Shown piece after piece: positions 27,966 through 37,209 of a DNA stretch of 49,766 nt (position 1 is the first letter of the stretch; every line of letters begins with the position of its first letter). The DNA is taken from the NCBI RefSeq assembly GCF_015159745.1, contig NZ_JADDOJ010000021.1:1-49766 (forward strand), read 5' to 3'. The DNA is from Ramlibacter aquaticus (GTDB lineage: Bacteria; Pseudomonadota; Gammaproteobacteria; Burkholderiales; Burkholderiaceae_C). Both the position numbers and the translations under genes were made by a program. Below the pieces are notes generated by a model. It was given only the letters and a program-made list of their open reading frames with translations, did not search any database and was not told the origin of the DNA.

Positions 27966-30167
27966 CTAGCCGGCCGTGGCCCCGGCCGCGGCCAGGCCGT
28001 GGTGCGGCAGCGCGTCCTGCAGGGCCTGCACCAGCCGCTCGGGCGGCACCGGCTTGGCGAGCACCTTCAGGCCCAGCGAGACGGCGTCCTGCAGGCGGTC
28101 GGTGTAGCCCGTCATCAGCAGCACCGGCAGGGCCGGCGCGCGCTGCGCGAGTTCGCGTGCGAGGTCGATGCCGGTCATGCCCGTGCCCAGCGAGATGTCG
28201 CTGATCACCACCTGCGGCAGCACCGGCTGGGCCACCAGCGCGGCCAGCGCGGCCTCGGCCGAGCCGAAGCGCGACACCGTGGCGCCCGTGCTTTCGAGGA
28301 TGGCCTGCAGGGAGGACGCGATGTCCTCGTTGTCCTCCACCAGCATCACGCGGGCATGCAGGGCGCCGGGCGCGGCCGGCGCGCCACGTACCGCCGCCAC
28401 CCCTTCCCGGCGCGAGGCCGGCAGCAGCAGCGCGACCGTGGTGCCCTGGCCGGGCTCGCTGTGGATCTGCAGGCGGCCGCCGCACTGCTGCACGAAGGTC
28501 TGCACCTGGCTCAGGCCCAGCCCGGTGCCCTTGCCGATGGGCTTGGTGGTGAAGAAGGGCTCGGTCACGCGGGCCAGCAGCTCGGGCGCGATGCCCTCGC
28601 CCGTGTCCTCCACGGCCACGCGCACCCACGGCAGGCCGGCCGGGCCGCCGGGCGCGTCTTCGGGGGCCGCTGCGGGCCCGGCGACGATGCGGATGCGGCC
28701 GCCGCCCGCGATGGCGTCGCGCGCGTTCAGGCACAGGTTGATCAGGGCCAGCTCCAGCTCGGCTTCGTCCACCGTGACCGGCAGCGTGTCCGGTGCCACC
28801 TCGACCTCGATCGCGAGGTCGCGCCCCAGGGTGCTGGTCATCAGCGTGCCCACCGCGGGCAGCAGGTCCTGCAGTTGCACGCTGCGCAGCTGCAGGGGCT
28901 GGCGCCGCGCGATGGCCAGCAGTTGGCGCGTGAGCTGCGCCCCGGCCGCGACAGCGCGGTCCATGGGCGCGAGCGCCTGGTCCACCGGCCGGCCCCGCTC
29001 CTGCAGCTTGCGCGCCAGCGCGACATTGGCCTGCACCACCATCAGCACGTTGTTGAAATCGTGCGCCACGCCGCCGGTGAGCCGGCCCAGCGCCTCCATC
29101 TTCTGCGCCTGCCGCAGCGCCTCCTCGGCCCGCAGCCGCTGCTCGTACTGCTGCTCGTGCGCGAGCGCGATCGCATGCTCGCGGCGGGCGCCGCGCAGGG
29201 CGAACCAGCACAGCCCGGCCAGGCACAGCGCCAGCGGCAGCGTGAAGGCGGCCAGCACCCAGGTGCGCATGCGCCAGGGCGCGAGCAGCAGGTCCTGCCG
29301 CCCGGTGGCGGCCGCGTACAGGGGCAGCGTGCCGACACGGCGGAACGACACCCAGCGCGGCTGGCCGTCGATGGAGCTGACGCCGCCGTGGCTGCCGGCG
29401 GCGTCGCCCCGCTGCATGGCGGCCAAGAGCGGGCTGGCGTCGCCCAGGTGCGAGCCCTGGGGCGGCTCCGGGTAGCGGGCGATGATGGTGCCGTCGGCGC
29501 GGAACAGCGAGAGCGTGAGCCCGGGCTCGTCGCCCAGCTGCTTGCTGAAGAACTCGCGGAAGTAGGCCGGCAGCAGCGACACCGACAGCACGCCGGCGAA
29601 CTGCCCGTCGGGCCCGTTGCGCCGCTGCGTGAAATCGAAGAAGAGCTCGCCGGTGGTGCGGCTGCGCAGGGGCGCGCTGACGAACCAGCTGCGGCCCGGC
29701 GCGTCGCGCGAGGCGATGAAATACTCGCGGTCGCTCACGTCCAGGCTGGGCGGCGGGTCGGGGCGCAGGTTGGTGGCGATGGGCCGGCCTGCTTCGTCCC
29801 ACAGCCACACCGACTGCAGCTGCGGCAGGTTCTTCACCAGCGCGGCGAGCTGGCCGTGCAGCTCGGCGCTCTGCGCGTGCAGGGCCGCGTTCGACTGCCC
29901 CTGCGTGCGCGAGAGCACGGCGCGCGAGATGACCTCGTTGGTCTCCACGATGCGCTGGGCCTGTTCCTGCGCGATCTGGGCCAGGCGGGTCAGCCGCGCG
30001 CGCGCCTCGGCCTCGGCCTGGCGGTGCGAAGACCAGCCCACGAAGACCAGGAGCAGTGCCGGGCCCAGCAGGCTGAGCAGCAGGGCCGCGCGCAGCCAGG
30101 CGGCCGCGCGCGTCTCCCGCGCGAGCATGCTGGCGACGGAACTGGGGGGAATGGAAGACTCGGGCAT
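27966..30167 (-). CDS. Membrane hybrid histidine kinase with dCache-like sensor and receiver
   Basis: A 733-residue protein. A membrane helix at about 24-45 and another near 300-322 flank a periplasmic double-Cache-like sensor (SDREYFIASRDAPGRSWFVS; LFRADGTIIARYP). The cytoplasmic part has a HisKA helix with the phospho-His at 369 (GGVAHDFNN), HATPase boxes DTGEGI and GKGTGLGLS, and a receiver with Asp657 (VISDISLG). The AHDFNN form of H-box is that of the HWE/NtrB-like orphan hybrids. TATACT lies 26 bases before the ATG. No output regulator is adjacent. Confidence 0.92.
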   Translation of the reverse strand: MPESSIPPSSVASMLARETRAAAWLRAALLLSLLGPALLLVFVGWSSHRQAEAEARARLTRLAQIAQEQAQRIVETNEVISRAVLSRTQGQSNAALHAQSAELHGQLAALVKNLPQLQSVWLWDEAGRPIATNLRPDPPPSLDVSDREYFIASRDAPGRSWFVSAPLRSRTTGELFFDFTQRRNGPDGQFAGVLSVSLLPAYFREFFSKQLGDEPGLTLSLFRADGTIIARYPEPPQGSHLGDASPLLAAMQRGDAAGSHGGVSSIDGQPRWVSFRRVGTLPLYAAATGRQDLLLAPWRMRTWVLAAFTLPLALCLAGLCWFALRGARREHAIALAHEQQYEQRLRAEEALRQAQKMEALGRLTGGVAHDFNNVLMVVQANVALARKLQERGRPVDQALAPMDRAVAAGAQLTRQLLAIARRQPLQLRSVQLQDLLPAVGTLMTSTLGRDLAIEVEVAPDTLPVTVDEAELELALINLCLNARDAIAGGGRIRIVAGPAAAPEDAPGGPAGLPWVRVAVEDTGEGIAPELLARVTEPFFTTKPIGKGTGLGLSQVQTFVQQCGGRLQIHSEPGQGTTVALLLPASRREGVAAVRGAPAAPGALHARVMLVEDNEDIASSLQAILESTGATVSRFGSAEAALAALVAQPVLPQVVISDISLGTGMTGIDLARELAQRAPALPVLLMTGYTDRLQDAVSLGLKVLAKPVPPERLVQALQDALPHHGLAAAGATAG

Positions 30168-30192
30168 GGCGGCGCGCTGCGGGCGTGCACGC

Positions 30193-30198
30193 AGTATA
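30193..30198 (-). promoter_or_regulatory. -10 element of the hybrid kinase gene
   Basis: TATACT on the minus strand, 25 bases before the ATG at 30167; the predicted leader is about 18-20 bases. No convincing -35 is visible. Confidence 0.4.
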
Positions 30199-30299
30199 GG
30201 GAGCGCACCGTTCCAGGGCGACCGGCCTGCAAGAGCCTGGCGAGGTTCGAAGGTCTCCAGCCCAGCCCGGCGGCGGGGTGCCGCCGGGCCGGATGCAGC

Positions 30300-31202
30300 T
30301 CAGCCGCGCGCCAGCCGGAGCACGGCGGCAGCGAACCCCTCGGGCCACTCCTGCGGCAGGTTGTGGCCCACGCCGGGCACCACGTCGTGGTCGCGCGGGC
30401 CGCTGAAGTGGCGCGCGTGGGCGGCGGCCGCGCACGCGGGCCGCACGCCGTCGTCGGCGCCGTCGAAGGTGAGGCTGGGCACCGCGATGCGCGGCTGGGC
30501 GGCGAGCTGCTGCTCGATGGCCGCATACGCCGCATCGCCCGGCACGATCCCGTAGCGGTGCCGGTAGGAGTGGATGACCACCTCCACGTAATCCGGGTTG
30601 TCGTAGGCGGGCGCGCTGCGCTCGAAGCAGGCCGGGTCGAAGGCCCAGGTGGGCGACCACTCGCGCCAGAGCAGGTGCGCCAGCGCGCGCCGGTTCTGCG
30701 CCAGCCCGCGCCGGCCGCGCTCGGTGTGGAAGTAGTACTGGTACCACAGGCGCCGCTCGGCCTCGGGCGTGTCGGGCTCGCCGGCGTGCGGGATGTCCTG
30801 GATGTTGTAGCTGTTGACCGAGACCAGGCCCCTGCAGCGCTGCGGCCACAGGGCCGCCACCACGCAGGCCGCGCGGCCGCCCCAGTCGTAGCCCGCCAGT
30901 ACCGCGCGCGGCAGGGCCAGCGCATCCATGAAGGCGAGCAGGTCCGCGCCCAGGGCGGCCTGCTCGCCCGAGCGCGGCGTGTCCGCGGCGAGGAAGCGCG
31001 TGGGCCCGTGGCCGCGCAGGTGCGGTACCAGCACGCGGCAGCCCTGCGCGGCCAGTCGCGGTGCCACCTCTTCATAGCTGTGCACGTCGTACGGGAAGCC
31101 GTGCAGCAGGACCACGGGCGGGCCGTCCTGCGGGCCGCTGGCGTGGAAGGCCAGGTCGAGCACGCCGGCCCGGATGCGATGCAGTCCGCCGAGGGGGTTC
31201 AT
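30300..31202 (-). CDS. Alpha/beta hydrolase, epoxide-hydrolase/dehalogenase type
   Basis: A 300-residue alpha/beta hydrolase. The oxyanion motif is HGFPYD, the nucleophile is an Asp in AGYDWGGRAA (G-x-D-x-G), the acid is probably in TFDGADDGV and the His in PGVGHNLPQE. An Asp nucleophile with HGFP points to epoxide hydrolases or haloalkane dehalogenases rather than esterases. The two ring-opening Tyr of epoxide hydrolases may lie in WYQYYF and HSYRHRY. The start MNPLGGL was chosen because the fold begins soon after it. It is divergent from the CDF transporter. Confidence 0.88.
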   Translation of the reverse strand: MNPLGGLHRIRAGVLDLAFHASGPQDGPPVVLLHGFPYDVHSYEEVAPRLAAQGCRVLVPHLRGHGPTRFLAADTPRSGEQAALGADLLAFMDALALPRAVLAGYDWGGRAACVVAALWPQRCRGLVSVNSYNIQDIPHAGEPDTPEAERRLWYQYYFHTERGRRGLAQNRRALAHLLWREWSPTWAFDPACFERSAPAYDNPDYVEVVIHSYRHRYGIVPGDAAYAAIEQQLAAQPRIAVPSLTFDGADDGVRPACAAAAHARHFSGPRDHDVVPGVGHNLPQEWPEGFAAAVLRLARG

Positions 31203-31338
31203 GCCGGCGAGCTTGCCACAGCGCGGCGCGCCCGGCGCACGTCGGCCCATCCATTCGCCCCGGCTGTCCGGCAAGGCCGATGCACCCCGTCGCCGTGCGC
31301 CGACACGCGCGGGCCGCGCGCGCGGCGAGCATCGCCGG

Positions 31339-32262
31339 ATGGCCGAATCCGCAACCGCCATCTATGGCGCCATGGCTGCGAACCTCGCGATCGCCGTCAC
31401 CAAGTTCGCCGTGGCCGGGGTCACCGGCAGCTCCGCGATGCTCTCCGAGGGCGTGCACTCCCTGGTGGACACCGGCGACAGCATCCTGCTGCTGGTGGGC
31501 CTGCATCGCAGCCGCCGCGCGCCCTCGGCGGACCATCCATTCGGCCATGGCAAGGAGCTGTATTTCTGGAGCCTCATCGTCGCCGTGCTCATCTTCGGCC
31601 TGGGCGGCGGCGTCTCGGTGTACGAGGGCGTGCAGCACATCCGCGCGCCCGAGCCGCTGGCCGACCCCTTCTGGAACTACGTGGTGCTGGCCTGCGCGGC
31701 GGTCTTCGAATCCATCAGCCTGGGCATCGGGCTGCGGCAGTTCCTGCGGCAGCACGCAGGGCAGCCCTTCTGGAAGGCCCTGCGCAGCAGCAAGGACCCG
31801 TCCACCTTCACCGTGATCGCCGAGGACAGCGCGGCCCTGGCCGGCTTGGCGATCGCGGCGGCAGGCATCGCCGCGAGCCAGGCGCTGGGGATGCCGGAAC
31901 TGGACGGCGTCGCATCCCTGCTCATCGGGGTGCTGCTGGCCGGCGTCGCGATCCTGCTGATCCGCCAGTCGCGCGGGCTGCTCGTGGGCGAGGGCATACG
32001 GCCCGAGACCGCGGCGGCGATCCGGGAGATCGCGCACCAGGAGCCGGGCGTGACCGGGGTCGGGCCCATCCTTTCCATGTACGTGGGCGCGGGGGACGCC
32101 CTGGTGACCATGGACCTCACGCTGCGCGAGCACTGCAGCGCCGGCGAGGTGACACAGACCATACGCCGCATCGAGCAACGCGTGCGCGAGCGCTTTCCCA
32201 CGCTGCGCCGCATCTACATCGAGCCGGTGGCCGCGCTCACGGGCGGGGCCCAGCCCGCCTGA
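31339..32262 (+). CDS. Cation diffusion facilitator family metal transporter
   Basis: A 307-residue inner-membrane CDF protein that would export divalent metal (Zn, Fe, Mn or Co) against protons. Helix 2 carries H-S-L-V-D-T-G-D (the usual HSxxD), the loop has HPFGHGKELYFW, and helix 5 has AEDSAALAG, the second metal-binding acidic pair. A cytoplasmic domain follows helix 6 (VTGVGPILSMYVG). The metal cannot be assigned. GAGCAT lies 6 bases before the ATG and there is no Shine-Dalgarno. Confidence 0.92.
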   Translation: MAESATAIYGAMAANLAIAVTKFAVAGVTGSSAMLSEGVHSLVDTGDSILLLVGLHRSRRAPSADHPFGHGKELYFWSLIVAVLIFGLGGGVSVYEGVQHIRAPEPLADPFWNYVVLACAAVFESISLGIGLRQFLRQHAGQPFWKALRSSKDPSTFTVIAEDSAALAGLAIAAAGIAASQALGMPELDGVASLLIGVLLAGVAILLIRQSRGLLVGEGIRPETAAAIREIAHQEPGVTGVGPILSMYVGAGDALVTMDLTLREHCSAGEVTQTIRRIEQRVRERFPTLRRIYIEPVAALTGGAQPA

Positions 32263-32422
32263 GCCAGCGACGCCTCCGGGCACGAGCCCGACCTCATCCG
32301 CGCACCCCGACTCATCCACGTCACACGGCCGGTTGTGGCCCGGCCACACCGGGGCTCGGCCTTGACATGGCGCAAGTGCAGCGTCAGGTGCCTGCCGATA
32401 CTGGATGCGTCCACTTCGCACG

Positions 32423-34180
32423 ATGAGAGCCAAACAACAGCTCAACTGGCTGGTCCAGGCCCTGTTGCTGCCAGCCGCGTTGGCCGCAGCGCTGCTGATC
32501 GTCCATTCGTTTCGCCAGCAGCGGGCCGTCGTCGAGCAGAGCGCGCTGGAGACCGCGCGCGCCCTGACGCAGGCCGTGGACCTGGAACTCGCCAGCGGCC
32601 GCACCGCCCTGCAGGTGCTCGCGACCTCGCCGCACCTCGCCGCCGGCGACATCGGCGCCTTCGACCGCCAGGCGCGCGCGGTGCTCAGCCAGATCCACGG
32701 CAACAACATCACCCTCACCGACCGGTCGGGCCAGCAGCGCCTGAACACCCTGCAGCCCTTCGGCCAGGCCCTGCCCCACAACGGCAACCCCGAGGTCGTG
32801 CGCCGCGTGTTCCAGACCGGGCAGGCCTTTGTGTCGGACCTGTACCTGGGCCCGGTGTCGCGCCAGCCGGTGATCGGCATCGACGTGCCGGTGCTCAGCG
32901 GGGACGAGGTCCTCTACGACCTGTCGATGGGCTTCTTCCCGGACCGCCTGGGCGAGACGCTCAAGCGCCAGAAGCTGCCGGCGGGCTGGGTGGGGGCCAT
33001 CCTCGACAGCCAGGGCTTCGTGGTCGCGCGCACGCGCGAGGCCGAGCGCTACGTGGGGCAGCGGGCGGCGCCCGCGCTGCTGCAGGCCATGGCCGGCGCG
33101 TCCGAGGGCCGGCTCGAGACCGACGCGCTGGACGGCGTGCCCGTGGTTTCGGTCTTCAGCCGCTCGGGCGTTTCCAGCTGGTCCGTGGCCATCGGCATCC
33201 CGCGCGCCCAGTTCGAGCACCAGCTGTGGGTGTCGGTGGCGTGGCTGCTGGGGGGCACGCTCGCCTTGCTGGCCGCCGGCTTCGCCCTGGCGCGGCGCCT
33301 GGGCGAGCGGATGGTGCGGCCCATCAGCACCCTCACCCACCACGCGGCCGCCCTGGGCCGGGGCGAGAACGTGCGCGTGCCGCCCCTGGATCTCGAAGAG
33401 GCGGACGAAGTAGGGCGCGCCCTGGACGCCGCCTCCAGGATGCTGCGCGATCGCGAGGACATCCTTGCCTTCGTCAGCCACGACCTGCGCAACCCCCTGG
33501 CGATGCTGATGCTCAACATCCAGGTCGCCCAGCGGACGGCACGCAAGCTCCCCGGCGGCGAGCCGCTGTACGCACTGCTGGAGCGCATGGAACAGTCGGG
33601 CGGTCGCATGGCGGGCATGGTGGACGACCTGCTGGCCGTGGCCGTGTCGACGCGGCGCCGCCAGTCCATGCTGAAGCTCGCGGCCGTCAGCCCGCTCTGG
33701 CTGCTGCAGCGCTCGCGCGAAGCGTTCGCGCCCCTGGTCGCCCGTGGCGACATCGAGTTGCGCGTGGAGGCCGCGGACGGGCTGCCCGATGTGCAGGCCG
33801 ACGCGGACCGCATCCTGCGCGTGTTCGCCAACCTGCTGGACAACGCGTTCAAGTTCACGCAGCGGCCCGGGCGCGTGCTGCTGGCCGCCAGCGCCCAGGA
33901 GGGCTTCGTCCGGTTTTCGGTGGCCAACAGCGGCCCGCCGCTGCCGCCGGAAGACCTGTCGCGAATGTTCCTGCCGTTCTGGCAGGCCAGCGAGGACCGG
34001 CGGGGCGCAGGCCTGGGCATGGCCATCTGCCGCTCCATCATCGAGACCCACGGCGGCTGCATCTGGGCCAGCGCGGAAGCCGGCATGAGCGTGAGGATCT
34101 TCTTTGACCTGCCGGTGGCGACGGCGTCCATGGAGGAACGCGAGGACCGGGACGCGACACCCACGGAGCCGGCGATGTAG
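32423..34180 (+). CDS. Membrane sensor histidine kinase
   Basis: A 585-residue kinase. A membrane helix at about 10-29 and another near 270-292 flank a double-Cache-like periplasmic sensor (LTDRSGQQRLNT; LDSQGFVVARTRE). A HAMP domain follows, then HisKA with His353 (FVSHDLRNP) and a HATPase domain with an intact N-box (NLLDNAFKFT) and G2 (GAGLGMAI). The G1 box reads ANSGPPLP, lacking the usual Asp. I used the ATG at 32423 because the one at 32405 sits 2 bases after GATACT and would be at the edge of the transcript. There is no adjacent response regulator. Confidence 0.88.
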   Translation: MRAKQQLNWLVQALLLPAALAAALLIVHSFRQQRAVVEQSALETARALTQAVDLELASGRTALQVLATSPHLAAGDIGAFDRQARAVLSQIHGNNITLTDRSGQQRLNTLQPFGQALPHNGNPEVVRRVFQTGQAFVSDLYLGPVSRQPVIGIDVPVLSGDEVLYDLSMGFFPDRLGETLKRQKLPAGWVGAILDSQGFVVARTREAERYVGQRAAPALLQAMAGASEGRLETDALDGVPVVSVFSRSGVSSWSVAIGIPRAQFEHQLWVSVAWLLGGTLALLAAGFALARRLGERMVRPISTLTHHAAALGRGENVRVPPLDLEEADEVGRALDAASRMLRDREDILAFVSHDLRNPLAMLMLNIQVAQRTARKLPGGEPLYALLERMEQSGGRMAGMVDDLLAVAVSTRRRQSMLKLAAVSPLWLLQRSREAFAPLVARGDIELRVEAADGLPDVQADADRILRVFANLLDNAFKFTQRPGRVLLAASAQEGFVRFSVANSGPPLPPEDLSRMFLPFWQASEDRRGAGLGMAICRSIIETHGGCIWASAEAGMSVRIFFDLPVATASMEEREDRDATPTEPAM

Positions 34181-34209
34181 GCCGGGCACCCTGCCGGGCG
34201 GCGCGGCGT

Positions 34210-34572
34210 CTAGGAGATCGTCAATCGGCAGGAATCGCCGACGGATTCGCGCCACACGCTGACGCTGGCGAGGCCCGCGAAGCGGGGCCGCAGCTGCGCC
34301 GAGATGAACCTGCAGAGGTTTTCCAAGGTCGCAGGGCCCAGGCCAGGCACCTCATCGAGCAGGTGATGGTCCAGCTGCTGCTGCACGCTGGCGATCTCGC
34401 GCCGCACGATGCCCAGGTCCACCACCATGCCCTGCGCATCGGGGGTCCCGGCGATGGTCACCTCGGCGTGGTAGGTGTGGCCGTGGATGCGGGCGCTGGA
34501 CACCGTGTCGATCTCCCGCTGCAGCGAATGCGCCGCGTCGAAATGAAAGCGCTGGCTGACTTCGAAGTTCAT
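34210..34572 (-). CDS. queD: 6-carboxytetrahydropterin synthase family protein
   Basis: A 120-residue T-fold protein, expected to convert dihydroneopterin triphosphate to 6-carboxytetrahydropterin in queuosine synthesis. The zinc-binding His are in FDAAHSL and RIHGHTYH, and the LDHHLLDEVPGL and PATLENLCRFI segments match QueD. The catalytic Cys that precedes HGH in E. coli QueD (KCGRLHGH) is replaced: here the segment reads VSSARIHGH. It is the last gene of queC-queE-queD; its ATG overlaps the queE stop (ATGA). The operon position supports the QueD role even though the Cys is missing. Confidence 0.9.
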   Translation of the reverse strand: MNFEVSQRFHFDAAHSLQREIDTVSSARIHGHTYHAEVTIAGTPDAQGMVVDLGIVRREIASVQQQLDHHLLDEVPGLGPATLENLCRFISAQLRPRFAGLASVSVWRESVGDSCRLTIS

Positions 34573-35204
34573 CGCAGGCCGACCATCTTGTGCATCTGCG
34601 TGCCGAGCTTCCATGCCGGATGACGCAGGCACGCGTCAATGCATGAAGCCGTGTTGGCCCGACGCTCGAGCCCGTCCATGGGCTGAAGGAACCGGTGCGC
34701 GAAGGGCAGTTCGCTCAACTGCTGCAGGTCGAAGCCGGGCTGGGGCCAGACGAGCTTGAGTTCGTTGCCGTGCCGCAGCAGCCACTCTGACCCGGCCTTG
34801 GGGCTGACGCAGATCCAGTCGATTCCCGGCGGTGGCAGCACGGTGCCGTTGGTTTCGACAGCCACCACGAAGCCCTTGTCGTGAAGGCGGCCCAGCAGGG
34901 CCTCGTCCACCTGCAACAGGGGCTCACCCCCGGTGAGGACCACGAAACGGTGCGAGCGGTCGGCGCCGGGCCAGTGGCTTTCGATGGCATCCGCCAGCGC
35001 TTGCGCGTCCTCGAACTTGCCCCCACCGCTCCCATCGGTGCCCACGAAGTCGGTGTCACAGAACTTGCAGACCGCGTCCGCCCTGTCCGCCTCCCTGCCC
35101 GACCACAGGTTGCAGCCCGCGAAGCGGCAGAAGACGGCCGGGCGGCCCGCGTTGGCACCCTCGCCCTGCAGGGTGTAGAAAATTTCCTTGACGGCGTAGG
35201 TCAC
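34569..35204 (-). CDS. queE: 7-carboxy-7-deazaguanine synthase
   Basis: A 211-residue radical-SAM enzyme that turns 6-carboxytetrahydropterin into 7-carboxy-7-deazaguanine. The iron-sulfur motif is CX14CX2C (first Cys in AGCNLW, last two in VCKFCD), the spacing known from Burkholderia QueE rather than the common CX3CX2C. The SAM-binding LTGGEPLLQ and VETNGT strands are present. The GTG start at 35204 overlaps the queC stop (GTGA) and gives the usual N-terminus [14 protein letters not shown]. It is the middle gene of the operon, between queC and queD. Confidence 0.94.
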   Translation of the reverse strand: MTYAVKEIFYTLQGEGANAGRPAVFCRFAGCNLWSGREADRADAVCKFCDTDFVGTDGSGGGKFEDAQALADAIESHWPGADRSHRFVVLTGGEPLLQVDEALLGRLHDKGFVVAVETNGTVLPPPGIDWICVSPKAGSEWLLRHGNELKLVWPQPGFDLQQLSELPFAHRFLQPMDGLERRANTASCIDACLRHPAWKLGTQMHKMVGLR

Positions 35205-35923
35205 GGCGCCACCTCGCTTCGGGCAGCTTGCCCGGCGGCAAAAGCCCGGTAGCCGCGCTGCCTCAGTTCGCAGGCCGGGCAGGCGCCGCACCCGTGGCCC
35301 CAGTCATGGAGCTCCCCGCGTTCGCCCAGGTAGCAGGTGTGCGTGTCACTGCGAATGAGGTCGACCAAGGGTGTGCCGCCGAGCGCGTGCGAGAGTTGCC
35401 AAGTGGCCGCCTTGTCGAGCCACATCAGCGGCGTCTCGATGACCACGGGCGCGGCCAGACCCAGGCTGATCGCCACCTGCAGCGCCTTGAGCGTGTTGTC
35501 CCGGCAATCGGGGTAGCCTGAATAATCGGTCTCGCACATGCCGCCGACCAGCACGGTCAGCCCGCGCCTGTACGCCACCGTCGCCGCGAAGTTGAAGAAC
35601 AGCAGGTTGCGCCCCGGCACGAAGGTGGTCGGAAGCCCCGCTGCCGACATCTCGATCGCCTTGTCCTGGGTCAGGGCCGTGTCGCTGATCTGGCCCAGCA
35701 GCGAGAGGTCGAGCAGGTGGTCCATGCCCAGGCGGTCCTTCCACTGCGGGAACTCCTGCCGAAGGCGTGCCAGGACCTGCGTGCGGCAGGTCAGCTCCAC
35801 GGCATGGCGCTGGCCGTAGTCGAAGCCTATGGTTTCGACCCGGGCATAGCGGTCCAGGGCCCATGCGAGGCAGGTCGTGGAATCCTGTCCGCCAGAAAAA
35901 AGAACGAGGGCTGCGTCGTGCAT
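35201..35923 (-). CDS. queC: 7-cyano-7-deazaguanine synthase
   Basis: A 240-residue enzyme that makes preQ0 from 7-carboxy-7-deazaguanine, ammonia and ATP. The PP-loop SGGQDSTT is at about 11-18, followed by [11 protein letters not shown] and VPGRNLLFF. The C-terminal zinc site has four Cys, in HTCYLGERG and [11 protein letters not shown]. It is the first gene of the operon. The ATG at 35923 has GAGGG 8 bases upstream and GATAAT a further few bases up, giving a leader of about 13 bases, too short for a preQ1 riboswitch. Confidence 0.95.
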   Translation of the reverse strand: MHDAALVLFSGGQDSTTCLAWALDRYARVETIGFDYGQRHAVELTCRTQVLARLRQEFPQWKDRLGMDHLLDLSLLGQISDTALTQDKAIEMSAAGLPTTFVPGRNLLFFNFAATVAYRRGLTVLVGGMCETDYSGYPDCRDNTLKALQVAISLGLAAPVVIETPLMWLDKAATWQLSHALGGTPLVDLIRSDTHTCYLGERGELHDWGHGCGACPACELRQRGYRAFAAGQAARSEVAP

Positions 35924-35935
35924 AAGAAGCCCTCG

Positions 35936-35941
35936 ATTATC
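35936..35941 (-). promoter_or_regulatory. -10 element of the queCED operon
   Basis: GATAAT on the minus strand lies 13 bases before the queC ATG. GAGGG between them can serve as ribosome site. The -35 is not clear. Confidence 0.45.
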
Positions 35942-36031
35942 CCCCCGCGCCAGGGACACGGCAGCCTCCAGCCCATCGGCCGGAGGCCTGTCCGCCCGGC
36001 CCCGGCCGACCTCTTGCGCCGCGGGCTGCCG

Positions 36032-36037
36032 TATGCT
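36032..36037 (+). promoter_or_regulatory. -10 element for leaderless DUF1810 gene
   Basis: TATGCT ends 6 bases before the ATG at 36044, so transcription should begin at the start codon. No -35 and no Shine-Dalgarno are visible. Confidence 0.45.
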
Positions 36038-36043
36038 GGCGCG

Positions 36044-36472
36044 ATGGCCGCCGACCCTTTTAACCTCGAGCGTTTCGTCGCGGCGCAGTCCCCGGTCTGG
36101 GCCGAGGTCTGCGAGGAGTTGAGCCAGGGCAGGAAGCGCACGCACTGGATGTGGTTCGTGTTCCCGCAGCTGAAGTCGCTGGGACGCAGCGAGACAGCCC
36201 GCTTCTATGGCCTGGCCAATGCCGACGAGGCCCGGGCGTACCTCGCGCACCCCCTGCTGCGGCAGCGGCTGCTGGCCTGCTGCGACAGCCTGCTGGCGCT
36301 GGAGGGCATGCAGGCCCGCGAGATCCTTGGCGAGGTGGACTCGATGAAGCTGCGCTCCTGCCTCACCCTCTTCGACGCCGTCGCGCCCGAAGAGCCCCGG
36401 TTCCACGCGTGCCTGCTGCGCTATTTCGACGGTGAACGCGACAGCTTGACGCTGTCCGCATTGCGCCGCTGA
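36044..36472 (+). CDS. DUF1810 family protein
   Basis: A 142-residue soluble protein. [10 protein letters not shown] near the start, then [19 protein letters not shown], and [15 protein letters not shown] are the DUF1810 hallmarks; the end ([10 protein letters not shown]) also fits. The family is related to NADAR-type folds, and its biochemical role is not established. It is divergent from queC with a 120-base gap holding both promoters, but no link to queuosine is evident. Confidence 0.9.
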   Translation: MAADPFNLERFVAAQSPVWAEVCEELSQGRKRTHWMWFVFPQLKSLGRSETARFYGLANADEARAYLAHPLLRQRLLACCDSLLALEGMQAREILGEVDSMKLRSCLTLFDAVAPEEPRFHACLLRYFDGERDSLTLSALRR

Positions 36473-36536
36473 GCCGTCCTGCCGACGCGACCGGAGACGG
36501 CCCGGCCTCCGTGCATGCGCCCTGCCCGGCGCACGC

Positions 36537-37103
36537 TCACCAGGCTTCGCTGCCCGGCTCGCCCTTGAACGGGCCGGCCAGGTCGGGCGTGACCCAGCCG
36601 CCGTAGAAGCCGCCCGGCTGGGCCCTCGCAGGCAGCCCGCCGACGCTGCAGCTCAGGCCGTGGGCGTAGAACGCCACGCCATCGGCCAGCGCTTGGGCGC
36701 CCGCCATCGGCTGCGGGTAGCTCCACGCGTGCGAGGGAAGCCGCTTGGGGCCGTGCACCAGATCCCAGTAGCGGGCGGGGCCCTTCCATTCGCAGAACGA
36801 CGCGCCAGGCGCCGGCCGCAACAGCTCGCGCGCCACGTCGTCCCAGGGGATGTAGTAGGTGGGGGGATGCGCGGTCTCCAGCACCCGCACGCTGCGCGTG
36901 CTGCAGGCGACCAGAAGGCCATCCCACACGATGCGAACCTCACGGGGCTCGGGCGCCAGGCGCGGCGGCCGCGGAAAGTCCCACACCGACAGCTGGCCGG
37001 CCTTCGGCGCTTCGGCGAAGTGCGGCCGCGCCTGGCCGCGCCACACCCACTGGTCGCGCGCAGCCTGCAGCCAGGTGTCCGGGGGCGGCGTCTTGGCAGT
37101 CAT
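36537..37103 (-). CDS. DUF427 domain protein
   Basis: A 188-residue soluble protein with the DUF427 core: [47 protein letters not shown], and the end of the domain at [13 protein letters not shown]427 folds as a small beta barrel of unknown function. The N-terminus is an extension ([13 protein letters not shown]) that is also common in this group. It is convergent with the DUF1810 gene. The start at 37103 is the only reasonable ATG. Confidence 0.88.
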   Translation of the reverse strand: MTAKTPPPDTWLQAARDQWVWRGQARPHFAEAPKAGQLSVWDFPRPPRLAPEPREVRIVWDGLLVACSTRSVRVLETAHPPTYYIPWDDVARELLRPAPGASFCEWKGPARYWDLVHGPKRLPSHAWSYPQPMAGAQALADGVAFYAHGLSCSVGGLPARAQPGGFYGGWVTPDLAGPFKGEPGSEAW

Positions 37104-37209
37104 GGGCCGGAGGTTAGCAGCCGCACGGGCAGGACGGGATCGGCCGACACCGCCGGTCCGGCGCCTCGTGTTTCAGCGACCGTGGCACCCCCGCGCACTC
37201 GGGCCCGCC

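Noticed and set aside
32362..32402. TTGACA and GATACT as one promoter for the kinase at 32.4 kb
   Set aside because: The spacer would be 29 bases, far beyond the 15-20 accepted by sigma-70.
27999..32426. A 1475-residue open frame on the plus strand
   Set aside because: Antisense to a clear histidine kinase and a hydrolase; composition is that of a shadow frame.
35924..35960. A preQ1 riboswitch before queC
   Set aside because: The -10 GATAAT lies only 13 bases from the start codon, leaving no room for an aptamer.
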